Positions 23,640-30,342 of a stretch of 30,342 bases of DNA are shown piece by piece (the first letter of the stretch is position 1; each line of letters opens with the position of its first letter). Under the pieces are notes generated by a model that had not been told where the DNA came from, did no database searches, and saw only the letters and a program-made list of their open reading frames with translations. The stretch comes from Actinomycetota bacterium (lineage in GTDB: Bacteria > Actinomycetota > UBA4738 > CADDZG01 > WHSQ01), in contig JAUJNU010000015.1 in NCBI GenBank assembly GCA_030448085.1, positions 1 to 30,342 of the forward strand. Direction: 5' to 3'. A program made the position numbers and the translations under genes.

Positions 23640-24599
23640 TTAGAGAGAGCGCGCTGCATCGGTTGCTGAGAGCTCGTTCGCGGCCAAGAGGACGGCGCCG
23701 GCGCTCCAGGTCGTCTTCTCGTTGGGGTAGACCTCGCCTCTCGGGTGGTTGATCCCGGTCCAGTAGAGGCCATCGTCCGCCTCCATCCGCTGCACCCATC
23801 CCCATAGAGCCTCGGCCCGCTCCCGCATGCCTGCTCGGAGGCAGGCGACGATCAACTCGCATGTCTCCGCGCTCGTGTACCAGGGGCGCTCGGTGGTGCA
23901 GAGGCAACCCCAGCCTTCCTTTACGAACAGGTCCCAGCGCGATTCGAGGCGCTCCGCCGCGGCTCGGCCAACCACCGCCCCCGTGAGCACCGGGTAGTAC
24001 CAGTCCATGGCGTAAGCACTCTTGTCTTCGAAGTTTCTGTCGTCCTGAAGAGCGTCCCGAAGCCGCTCCACGGCTGGCTCCCAATCCGGCCGCTCCTTCC
24101 CCAGAGCCCGGGCTATGTCGAGCCCGCTCCTAACGCTGAGATAGATGCTCGAGGAAGAGGTGAGCAAAGCATGCGGCCATCGGTTCCCCTGCCAGTCGAC
24201 CGCCCAGGCGATCGAGCCATTCGGCAGCTGGAGGCTCAGCACGAAGTCCAAAGCCGCTTCGACGATCGGCCACATCGAGGCGAGGAAGTCCGCGTCGCCG
24301 GTGGCGAGGTAGTGGTGCCATGCCCCGGTCCCCACGTAAGCGCAGAAATTCGTGTCCACGGTGGGGTCGAGGACTTCGTCACCCACGTAAGCAGCCGGCC
24401 AGGTGCCGTCGGGCCGCTGCGTCAAAGCGAGCCAGCTGTACGCCGCCGCGGCTTCTTCGTGGAGCCCGCCGATATCGAGACCCATCGCCGCCTCGATATG
24501 GTTCCAAGGATCTGCGTGCCTCCCCCGCTCCCAAGGGATCGCCCCACTCGGCAGTTGCAACGAGGCGATCGCATCGGCGATGCCCATGCGGTCAGGCAC
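23640..24599 (-). CDS. Alpha/alpha-toroid protein (terpenoid cyclase/prenyltransferase superfamily)
   Basis: 319 residues. Internal repeats of the alpha/alpha-barrel type are visible: SLQLPSGAIPWERGRHADPW at 13-32, LALTQRPDGTWPAAYVGDE, SLQLPNGSIAWAVDWQGNRW and MEADDGLYWTGINHPRGEVY. Each pairs a helix with a QxxDGxW-like turn, as in terpene cyclases, prenyltransferases and some glycosidases. No DxDD cyclase motif is visible. It is often labelled prenyltransferase in databases, but the catalytic role is unproven. Its start overlaps the methyltransferase gene by 8 bases, and that in turn overlaps the glycosyltransferase. The three are therefore one operon, probably for a glycosylated lipid or natural product. 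Confidence 0.75.
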   Translation of the reverse strand: MPDRMGIADAIASLQLPSGAIPWERGRHADPWNHIEAAMGLDIGGLHEEAAAAYSWLALTQRPDGTWPAAYVGDEVLDPTVDTNFCAYVGTGAWHHYLATGDADFLASMWPIVEAALDFVLSLQLPNGSIAWAVDWQGNRWPHALLTSSSSIYLSVRSGLDIARALGKERPDWEPAVERLRDALQDDRNFEDKSAYAMDWYYPVLTGAVVGRAAAERLESRWDLFVKEGWGCLCTTERPWYTSAETCELIVACLRAGMRERAEALWGWVQRMEADDGLYWTGINHPRGEVYPNEKTTWSAGAVLLAANELSATDAARSL

Positions 24600-25311
24600 C
24601 GGCCGGCTTCTTCAGGTAAACGACGAGGCTCTTTCCTAGCACTGGGTTGAGAAATGACTCGAGCCCCCGCACCCAAGCTCTGGGCTTCGTCATGTCCCGG
24701 ACGAGAAAGCGGTGATAGAGCGACGGCAGCCTGGCCTCGTCCTTCCGTACGCCCACGAGACACTTGAGCCACCAGTAAGGAGCGTGAAGAGCGTGAGCAT
24801 GGTGCATCGCGTACGGCTCCAAACCTACCCCTGCCGCACGTGACAGCAGATGGCGCCTCCTGTAGATCCTTACGTGGCCCCCGGCGTTGGAGTGGTACTC
24901 CTTCGAAAGGGCCCAGCAAACGACCTCCGGCCACCAGCGGGGAACCGTGACCGCGATCGTTCCTCCGGCTCTCGTCACCCGCTCGACCTCCCGAAAGGCG
25001 CGGCGGTCCTCGGCAACGTGCTCGAGCACTTCGGAGACGATCACCCGATCGAATGACCCGTCCGCGAATGGGAGGCGAAGGGCATCGGCGACGGTGCAGG
25101 AAAACCCTCCCCCGGTCCCGGCCTCCCCGGAGGCGGTTATCGCGCCGCACCAAGCGGCAACGTCCTTGAGAGCAGCCTCGTCGATATCACCCGCCACCAC
25201 CTCGCAGCCCCGCCGCAACGCCTCGAAGGTGTGGCGACCGCCGCCGCACCCGAGGTCCAGCACCCGCTCCCCCGCGGCTGTATGGAGGATCTCGAAGCGG
25301 AGGGTCAGCAT
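24592..25311 (-). CDS. Class I SAM-dependent methyltransferase
   Basis: 239 residues. Motif I is RVLDLGCGGGRHTFEALRRG, with Asp of motif II in VVAGDIDEAA, motif post-II ADALRLPFADGSFDRVIVSE and VLEHVAEDRRAFREVERVTR. The C-terminal part (LVRDMTKPRAWVRGLESFLN) is specific to this neighbourhood family. It is typical of methyltransferases that modify sugars or lipids. It overlaps the glycosyltransferase upstream by 7 bases and the toroid gene downstream by 8, a sign of tight translational coupling. No indels are seen. Confidence 0.88.
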   Translation of the reverse strand: MLTLRFEILHTAAGERVLDLGCGGGRHTFEALRRGCEVVAGDIDEAALKDVAAWCGAITASGEAGTGGGFSCTVADALRLPFADGSFDRVIVSEVLEHVAEDRRAFREVERVTRAGGTIAVTVPRWWPEVVCWALSKEYHSNAGGHVRIYRRRHLLSRAAGVGLEPYAMHHAHALHAPYWWLKCLVGVRKDEARLPSLYHRFLVRDMTKPRAWVRGLESFLNPVLGKSLVVYLKKPAGA

Positions 25312-26540
25312 CCGGCGATCACCGTGCGGTAATGCTCGGCCGTTCGCGCAGCTGCCTGATCCCAGGTGAAGCGGTCGAGGACGCGTCGCCGTCCCTGCTC
25401 ACCCATCCGGGTCCGTAACGCCTCGTCCTCGAGCACCTTGTTGATCGCGGTGGCCAGTGCGCCTGCATCGGCGGGTGGAACCAGCAAACCCGCCCCCCCG
25501 TCGCCGACGACTTCGCCCAGGGCGCCACCGGAAGTGGCGACGAGCGGCACGGCGCAAGCCATCGCCTCTATCGCCGGCAGCGAGAAACCTTCGTAGAGCG
25601 AGGGGATCACCGCGGCTTCGGCTTGGGCGTAGAGACGAACCATCTCGAGCGCGTCGACCCGGCCCACCGCGTGGACCACCCCCTCGAGCCCGAAGCGGCG
25701 CACGGCCGCCGCCAGAACCTCGCCTAGACCTCCCTTGCCGATGACGACGAGCTCCGCCTCACGTTCGGTCCTCAGCTTCGCCAACGCCTCCACCAGATGG
25801 ACGAGCCCCTTTCCAGGCTGATCAGAGCTGGCGATGGTGACGAGACGGCCGGAGACACGGGCCACATCGGGAAGAGGCCGGAAGAGGTCGGTGTCCACCC
25901 CGTTCGGCACTACGGCTATCCGCTCCCCCGGAACACGGAAGTCCCTCACGATCTCGCTCCGCGACGATCTCGAGACGGTGAGGAGCCGGGGAAGGGTTCG
26001 TGCCACCCGTGCCTGCATGGGGACGAACGAGTACCAGCGTCTACGCCCGATCCTCTCCTTTCTGTCCGCGGCCTCGGAGATGGCGATCCTGCGGTCGACA
26101 GATATCGGGTGATGGACGGTCGCAACCATGGGCAGTCTGCGCGCAACCGCCAGAAGCCCGTAGCCCAGGCACTGGTTGTCGTGAACTACGTCGAAAGAGC
26201 CTCCGGGAAGATGGCGGCCCACCCGCAGGCTGAACGTCAGCGGCTCGGGGAACGCCCCCGTGCACATGAGCCCGTACTCGAGGAGATCGACCGGGCCCCG
26301 GAGCTCATCCCGACGGGGCCTGCGGAACGGGTCCTCGGGCCGGTAGAGATCGAGGCTCGGAACCTTGGCGAGGGCCACGGATCCGTCGAGCTCCGGGTAG
26401 GGCTGCCCGGCGAAGACCGTTACCTCGTGGCCCAGATGAGCGAGGGCGCTGCTGAGGTTGCGCACGTAGACCCCCTGCCCTCCTACCTCCGGGTGCGCCC
26501 TGTAGGACAAGAGCGCGATGCGCAATGGCCGGGATGTCAT
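25305..26540 (-). CDS. GT4-family glycosyltransferase
   Basis: 411 residues with a complete GT-B fold. The N-terminal glycine-rich acceptor region is HPEVGGQGVYVRNLSSALAH. The second Rossmann domain opens with VVPNGVDTDLFRPLPDVARV and RLVTIASSDQPGKGLVHLVE. The donor-binding EX7E motif is in SLYEGFSLPAIEAMACAVPL. These retaining enzymes use nucleotide-sugars or GDP/UDP-mannose-like donors, here probably for a cell-envelope glycolipid. The ATG at 26540 has no ribosome site. It lies just 29 bases past the tRNA-Asn 3' end on the same strand, with a hairpin in between, so its mRNA may be read from the tRNA promoter. Confidence 0.9.
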   Translation of the reverse strand: MTSRPLRIALLSYRAHPEVGGQGVYVRNLSSALAHLGHEVTVFAGQPYPELDGSVALAKVPSLDLYRPEDPFRRPRRDELRGPVDLLEYGLMCTGAFPEPLTFSLRVGRHLPGGSFDVVHDNQCLGYGLLAVARRLPMVATVHHPISVDRRIAISEAADRKERIGRRRWYSFVPMQARVARTLPRLLTVSRSSRSEIVRDFRVPGERIAVVPNGVDTDLFRPLPDVARVSGRLVTIASSDQPGKGLVHLVEALAKLRTEREAELVVIGKGGLGEVLAAAVRRFGLEGVVHAVGRVDALEMVRLYAQAEAAVIPSLYEGFSLPAIEAMACAVPLVATSGGALGEVVGDGGAGLLVPPADAGALATAINKVLEDEALRTRMGEQGRRRVLDRFTWDQAAARTAEHYRTVIAGC

Positions 26541-26542
26541 GG

Positions 26543-26560
26543 CCCGCTAGATTAAGCGGG
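26543..26560 (-). promoter_or_regulatory. Hairpin between tRNA-Asn and the glycosyltransferase start
   Basis: CCCGCT (26543-26548) and AGCGGG (26555-26560) pair perfectly around a 6-base loop. The stem ends two bases before the glycosyltransferase ATG and 10 bases after the tRNA. It lacks a U tract, so a processing or translation-control hairpin is as likely as a terminator. Confidence 0.35.
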
Positions 26561-26569
26561 TGTATTCGG

Positions 26570-26642
26570 CTCCGAGGGCGGGACTCGAACCCGCAACCCT
26601 CCGATTAACAGTCGGATGCTCTGCCGATTGAGCTACCTCGGA
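26570..26642 (-). tRNA. tRNA-Asn (anticodon GTT)
   Basis: The minus strand gives TCCGAGG / CCTCGGA acceptor pairing with discriminator G at 26570. The D arm is GCTCAATCGGCAGAGC, the anticodon loop CTGTTAA with GTT at 26607-26609, and the T arm GCGGGTTCGAGTCCCGC. CCA is not encoded. All stems pair fully, so it should be functional. Confidence 0.96.
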
Positions 26643-26732
26643 TCGGTCGCGCCATCCTAACGGCCCTCACCCCCGGGTCCGGGCGTACCATCAGGGCTGG
26701 AACGTTCTTCGACTACCAGGAGGGGTTGCCAC

Positions 26733-26930
26733 ATGAAGGGTCGCATCGGAGCACTGATCGGGTTCGGCGCAGGCTACGTGCTGGGCGCCAAGGCCGGAAC
26801 CCAAAGGTACGACCAGCTGCAGCGCCTCTACGACAACCTCCTCGCCTCGCCGGCGGTCCGCAAGGCCGGTGGGAAGGCGAAGGACGCGGCGGGGACCGGC
26901 CTGGACCAGGTCAAGGAGAAGGCTTCCTGA
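26733..26930 (+). CDS. Small YtxH-like protein
   Basis: 65 residues from ATG 26733 with AGGAGG nine bases upstream. An N-terminal hydrophobic glycine-zipper segment ([17 protein letters not shown]) is followed by [16 protein letters not shown] and a Lys/Ala-rich amphipathic tail. This is the usual layout of short YtxH-type envelope or stress proteins, of unknown function. It stands alone on the plus strand between tRNA-Asn and the end of rpoD. An apparent extension of the rpoD frame on the other strand crosses it and is not real. Confidence 0.7.
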   Translation: MKGRIGALIGFGAGYVLGAKAGTQRYDQLQRLYDNLLASPAVRKAGGKAKDAAGTGLDQVKEKAS

Positions 26931-27003
26931 GGGCGCTCGAAGGTGACCGAAGCGGTCCGCGAGAAGCGCTCGGGTGGCACGGACGAGGGCTACAGCGGCA
27001 GTC

Positions 27004-28289
27004 TCACGGTCGCCCCGCCCCCGCAAGGCTAGGAGCGGGCTCCTCAAGTAATCGCGCAGCTTCTGGCTGCGCGAGGGGTGGCGGAGCTTCGACAGGGCCT
27101 TCGACTCGATCTGTCGGATCCGCTCGCGAGTGACGCCGAACTTCTTGCCCACGTCCTCGAGGGTGCGAGGCTGCCCGTCGACCAGGCCGAAGCGCAGTCG
27201 GATCACGTCTTTCTCGCGCTCGTCGAGCGTAGTCAGCACGGACTCAGCTGCTCCTGGAGCAACCGGAAGGAGGCGCGCTCTAGGAGGGCACCACTGCTTC
27301 GGAGTCCTCGATGAAGTCCCCCAGGCTCGAGTCCTCTTCCTCGCCGACGGGGGTCTCGAGAGAGACAGGCTCCTGCGAGATCTTCTGGATCGCACCTTCT
27401 CCGGGGTCAGCTCCATCTGTGTGGCGATCTCGTCCGGCGTTGGCTCACGGCCGAGGTCCTGCAATAACTGACGCTGGATCCGCACCAGCTTGTTGATCGT
27501 CTCGACCATGTGCACCGGGATGCGGATCGTGCGCGCCTGGTCGGCGATGGCCCGTGTGATGGCCTGACGGATCCACCAGGTTGCGTAGGTGGAGAATTTG
27601 AAGCCCTTGGTGTAGTCGAACTTCTCGACGGCCCTGATGAGCCCGAGGTTCCCTTCCTGGATGAGATCGAGGAAAGCCATCCCCCGGCCCACGTAGCGTT
27701 TCGCGATCGAGACAACGAGACGCAGGTTCGCCTCGACGAGGTGGCGCTTGGCGACGGCCCCGTCACGCTCCTCCCAGCGGAGCTCGGCGACGCGCTCGGG
27801 GTCGAGCTTGCCCCTCTCCTCCTCGAGCTTGCCGCTCGCCTTCTCTCCGTTCTCGATCCGGAGGGCGAGACTCACCTCTTCTTGGGCGGTGAGAAGCGCT
27901 ACCCGCCCGATCTCCTTGAGGTACATACGCACGGGGTCGTTGGTGGGAGCCTTGAGGGCCTGGTCCACCTCTCGTCGAGCCCGGACGCGGTCCTCGTCCG
28001 CGTCCGGGGCGGCCTCGGGCTTCTCGACCTCCTCGGTGACGTCATCACCGATGTCTTCCTCCTCGGCGACGTCCACGCCGAGGTCGATGAGGCGCTGATA
28101 GATGAGATCGTTCTCGTCGGTCGAGAGATCAAGGACGGAAAGTTTCTCGGCGAGGTCGGCCGCAGTGATGCGCCCCACGGCCTGCGCACGGCGGATGATC
28201 CGCTGCACGGCATCGTGAGTGGAGGCCGCGACGGAACCAACGGTCGCGCCGCTCACTGCCTGTTTCTCCTTCTCGATCAGCTCTGCCAT
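27004..28289 (-). CDS. rpoD: RNA polymerase primary sigma factor RpoD (compensating frameshifts)
   Basis: A sigma-70 region 1.1-like N terminus ([20 protein letters not shown]) and an acidic linker lead to [20 protein letters not shown]. Regions 2.1-2.4 follow ([40 protein letters not shown] and [20 protein letters not shown]), then region 3. Near 27392 the frame slips after LTPEKVR. The true sequence ([34 protein letters not shown], then [12 protein letters not shown]) is read in other frames. It returns at [20 protein letters not shown] near 27240, giving region 4 with [20 protein letters not shown]. The conserved end LRDYL is at 27045. One further indel there would give a stop at 27004; otherwise the frame runs wrongly to 26691 across the YtxH-like gene. 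It starts directly at the dnaG frame end (28290). Confidence 0.9.
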
Positions 28290-28361
28290 CTACTCATCTT
28301 CCTGCAATAGGCGGAGAAGGTCGCGACGTTGCGCCTCCAACTTCACCAGCTGCGTGAACAG

Positions 28362-30086
28362 CTAGTCATGCCGTTGCGGCTCGTCCAACGGGTTCACCCC
28401 GTGCAGAGCCTTCCGCTGACCCTTGATCTCTCTCTCGACCGGGAAGATCTTCAGACGGACGAAAACCTCTAGGGCCCGTCGCTTCAGCTCCACAGGGTCC
28501 GATACATCGTCGCCGCCGACCATCAGCTCCGTGAACAAGGACAGAGCCTCGGGGGAGAGCCGGCCCGCGACGCCGCCGACCATTCCACCACGTTCCGAAG
28601 CAGCCGCGGCCTCTTTGAAGAGCTCTCGACGGGCGGGAGAAGTGAAATCACTCTCCTGGATCTGCGGGATCCAGGCACTGATCTCCTGGGCGCGGGTCAG
28701 CAAGAGCTGCAACGCCTCCCTTTCGACCTTGACGTGACCAGGCAGACGCCGGTCTTTGTCACGTGTAGCCCCCCCGCTGTTGGAAAGTGCCGGTCGCTCT
28801 TCGGAAAGAGCTCTCTGCACCACATCCGGATCCACCCCGATCTTGGAGGCGGCCATGAACACGTACTCGTGCCGCGCGATCGGATCCGGGTGCAACCTTA
28901 GCACTGCGACCGCTTCGCGGACTGCCTGGGATCGAGCCTCGGGGGTGTCCAGGCGGAGCTTTCCGATCGTCTGCTCGAGCTTGAACTCGAGCAGAGATTG
29001 CCCACTCTCGATAACTTTGTGGATCCCTTCGGGCCCATCCTCCGAGACCACGTCGGCTGGGTCCCGGCCTGCCGGGAGGGGCGCTACCAGGACCTGCAGC
29101 CCGATGCGATGGTGGATGCCGAAGCCTCGCTCGGTCGCGCCCTTGCCGGCCGCGTCCGCATCGAACATCAGGACAGCCCGATCCGAGAACTTCTTCAACA
29201 GCTCAAAGTGCGTTTCACCGAGAGCCGTCCCGTTCGTCGCCACCGCTTCGGTGATACCCGCCTCGTGCAACGCGATCACGTCCGTGTACCCCTCCACCAC
29301 GATCGCTGTGCCCCGGGCGATCGAGGATTTGGCCCGGTTCAAGCCGTACATCGCACGCGACTTGGAGAACACCGGCGTATCCGAGGTATTGAGGTACTTC
29401 GGCTGCTGATCCCCCAAGGCCCGGGCCCCGAAGGCGATCACGTCGCCCTGCAGGTTCCAGGTCGGGAACATGATCCTCTGACGGAAGAAGTCATAGAGCG
29501 ACCCATCCCTGTCGCTCTTGCGGACGAGGTCCGCCTCCTCCATCTCCTGCTGTTTGAAGCCCTTCGAGAAGAGGTGCTTGGCCAGGGCGTCCCGCCCGGG
29601 GGAATAACCCAGCTGCCACCGCTCGGCGACCTCCTTGCCGAAGCCGCGGCTCGCGAGGTAGCGCCGCGCCCCAAGGGCGTCGGGGGACTGCATGAGGGCC
29701 TTGTGGAAGAACACCGCCGCGGCCTCATTGGCTTCGATGACCCGGGCCTTCAGCCCGGCTTTCTTGGCCTCACCCGGGCGGCTCTCCTCGTAGTGCAGGT
29801 CGAACCCGGTCCTGCGGGCGAGCCACTCGACCGCTTCTGGGAACGGCAGGTGCTCGATCTCCTGAACGAAGTGGTAGATGTTCCCGCCCTTGGCGCATCC
29901 GAAGCAATGCCACAGGCCCTTACCGGCGTCGACCGTGAACGAGGGGGTCTTCTCGGAGTGGAACGGGCACAGGCCCTTGAAGGTATGGCCGCCGGATCGC
30001 TTCAACGGCGAATACCCGGAGATGACGTCGACGATGTCGGCCTTCTCCCGAAGGTCTTCGATGTCGTCTTCTCTTATCTTGGCCAT
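28362..30086 (-). CDS. dnaG: DNA primase DnaG (in-frame TAG near C terminus)
   Basis: 574 residues. The CHC2 zinc finger uses Cys40, His43, Cys61 and Cys64 (CPFHSEKTP ... CFGCAKGG). The catalytic Toprim domain has Glu265 in VVEGYTDV and the DxD acid pair in LMFDADAAGKG (309-311). The C-terminal helicase-binding domain is present to DEPQRHD, where TAG stands at 28362-28364. The same frame continues past this stop for 23 codons as LFTQLVKLEAQRRDLLRLLQ and a short acidic end. That is a normal DnaG tail and stops at 28290-28292, directly before the rpoD ATG. A single GAG to TAG change explains it. The gene follows dgt by 45 bases and makes the RNA primers for replication. Confidence 0.95.
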   Translation of the reverse strand: MAKIREDDIEDLREKADIVDVISGYSPLKRSGGHTFKGLCPFHSEKTPSFTVDAGKGLWHCFGCAKGGNIYHFVQEIEHLPFPEAVEWLARRTGFDLHYEESRPGEAKKAGLKARVIEANEAAAVFFHKALMQSPDALGARRYLASRGFGKEVAERWQLGYSPGRDALAKHLFSKGFKQQEMEEADLVRKSDRDGSLYDFFRQRIMFPTWNLQGDVIAFGARALGDQQPKYLNTSDTPVFSKSRAMYGLNRAKSSIARGTAIVVEGYTDVIALHEAGITEAVATNGTALGETHFELLKKFSDRAVLMFDADAAGKGATERGFGIHHRIGLQVLVAPLPAGRDPADVVSEDGPEGIHKVIESGQSLLEFKLEQTIGKLRLDTPEARSQAVREAVAVLRLHPDPIARHEYVFMAASKIGVDPDVVQRALSEERPALSNSGGATRDKDRRLPGHVKVEREALQLLLTRAQEISAWIPQIQESDFTSPARRELFKEAAAASERGGMVGGVAGRLSPEALSLFTELMVGGDDVSDPVELKRRALEVFVRLKIFPVEREIKGQRKALHGVNPLDEPQRHD

Positions 30087-30131
30087 CTCACCCGATCCGT
30101 AGCTGGGGCAGTAGGAGATGGGGAAGTTCCG

Positions 30132-30342
30132 TCATTGTAGGACGGCGAGGTCGGGCGGGCGTTCGCCGGTCAGGGCCTCGTACTCCCGGAGGGCGAACCT
30201 GTCGGTCATCCCCGCCACATAGTCGACCGCGTGGGCCCTAGGGTCGAAGACCCCGGGGGGCCTAGGGTCGAAGACCCCGGGGGGCCTAGGGTCGAAGACC
30301 CCGGGGGCGGAAGGGTCGAAGACCCCGGGGGCGGAAGGGTCG
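30132..30342 (-). CDS. dgt: dGTPase-like protein, C-terminal end (cut by window edge, repeat-containing)
   Basis: The minus strand ends with AHAVDYVAGMTDRFALREYE and stops at 30132. The AVDYVAGMTDRxAL motif is the closing helix of deoxyguanosinetriphosphate triphosphohydrolase-like HD-domain proteins. Immediately before it the frame holds repeated octapeptides PRPPGVFD and PSAPGVFD, encoded by a 24-base tandem repeat that runs off the window. This region is not part of the normal fold. The gene leads the dgt-dnaG-rpoD block typical of actinobacteria. The catalytic HD residues lie outside the window. Confidence 0.85.
   Translation of the reverse strand, partial: DPSAPGVFDPSAPGVFDPRPPGVFDPRPPGVFDPRAHAVDYVAGMTDRFALREYEALTGERPPDLAVLQ
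30241..30342. repeat. 24-bp in-frame tandem repeat in dgt
   Basis: Unit starts fall exactly 24 bases apart at 30241, 30265, 30289, 30313 and 30337 (the last incomplete). The shared core is GGGTCGAAGACCCCGGGG. The first two junctions read CCTA and the later ones CGGAA. Each unit holds a GGGTC/GACCC stem with a 3-base loop next to CCCGGG, so the array is hairpin-prone. Each unit encodes eight residues on the minus strand. The array continues past the end of the window. Confidence 0.92.

Noticed and set aside
26691..27003. rpoD reading frame continuing to 26691
   Set aside because: The conserved sigma factor ends with LRDYL at 27045. The extension is low-complexity and runs antisense through the YtxH-like gene, which has its own ribosome site.
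28362..28364. TAG recoded as an amino acid in dnaG
   Set aside because: TAG is used as a normal stop in many genes here (for example 9535-9537, 19520-19522), so recoding is unlikely; a substitution explains it better.
28998..30140. Long plus-strand open frame opposite dnaG
   Set aside because: A shadow of the high-GC dnaG codons; no domain or ribosome site.
30241..30342. CRISPR array
   Set aside because: The repeat is direct, with no unique spacers, and stays in frame with dgt; it is a minisatellite.

Overview
The window is high-GC, gene-dense bacterial DNA that looks actinobacterial (Actinomycetota). Supporting this are GTG/TTG starts, a zincin-like HEIGH metallopeptidase, a Hanks-type kinase, a FolP2-like dihydropteroate synthase, HxlR and two TetR regulators, an AdaA-AlkA fusion, and a dgt-dnaG-rpoD block. 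I cannot place it below phylum from sequence alone. No phage, plasmid, IS element, CRISPR array or secondary-metabolite megasynthase is visible.

Layout. 1-5 kb: 5' end of a protein kinase, tRNA-Met, a small metallopeptidase, a membrane metallophosphoesterase with a TetR regulator directly behind it, and a secreted RTX-type repeat protein. 5-9.5 kb: a badly frame-broken folP; yceI divergent from an hxlR regulator; an unrecognised 13-TM membrane protein divergent from a TetR regulator, with three nested palindromes between them. 9.5-15.3 kb: PhoX-like (DUF839) protein and aldo/keto reductase; acyl-CoA dehydrogenase with a PspA-like coiled coil; nfeD-like/flotillin pair. 15.6-19.5 kb: alkylation repair pair (ada-alkA fusion plus ogt), a DUF2071 protein, and an AI-2E family permease. 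19.5-23.6 kb: a broken FG-GAP propeller and NTR/TIMP-like region, a methyltransferase, a VOC protein, an NTF2-like protein and a DsrE-like protein. 23.6-26.6 kb: an overlapping glycosyltransferase / methyltransferase / alpha-alpha toroid operon behind tRNA-Asn. 26.7-30.3 kb: a small YtxH-like protein, then rpoD, dnaG and the 3' end of dgt on the minus strand.

The gene order is compact. Several convergent pairs share a 4-base CTAG or TTAG in which the two stop codons interlock. Regulation seems local: palindromes lie in the yceI/hxlR and membrane-protein/tetR intergenic regions and over the DUF2071 start codon.

A caution applies to the whole window. At least eight genes (folP, aldo/keto reductase, ada-alkA, FG-GAP, NTR, methyltransferase, VOC, rpoD) are interrupted by small indels, several of them in homopolymers, while the conserved protein continues in another frame. 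Because the essential rpoD is among them, most are better read as sequencing or assembly errors than as pseudogenes. Two in-frame substitutions (a TAG near the dnaG end, and Cys to Arg at the Ada methyl-acceptor site) should be confirmed before being interpreted.

I do not see a clearly new defence or mobile system. The most unusual items are a 24-bp tandem repeat inserted in frame in the dgt C-terminus, the His-rich membrane protein with its TetR operator array, and a possible NTR to FG-GAP fusion.
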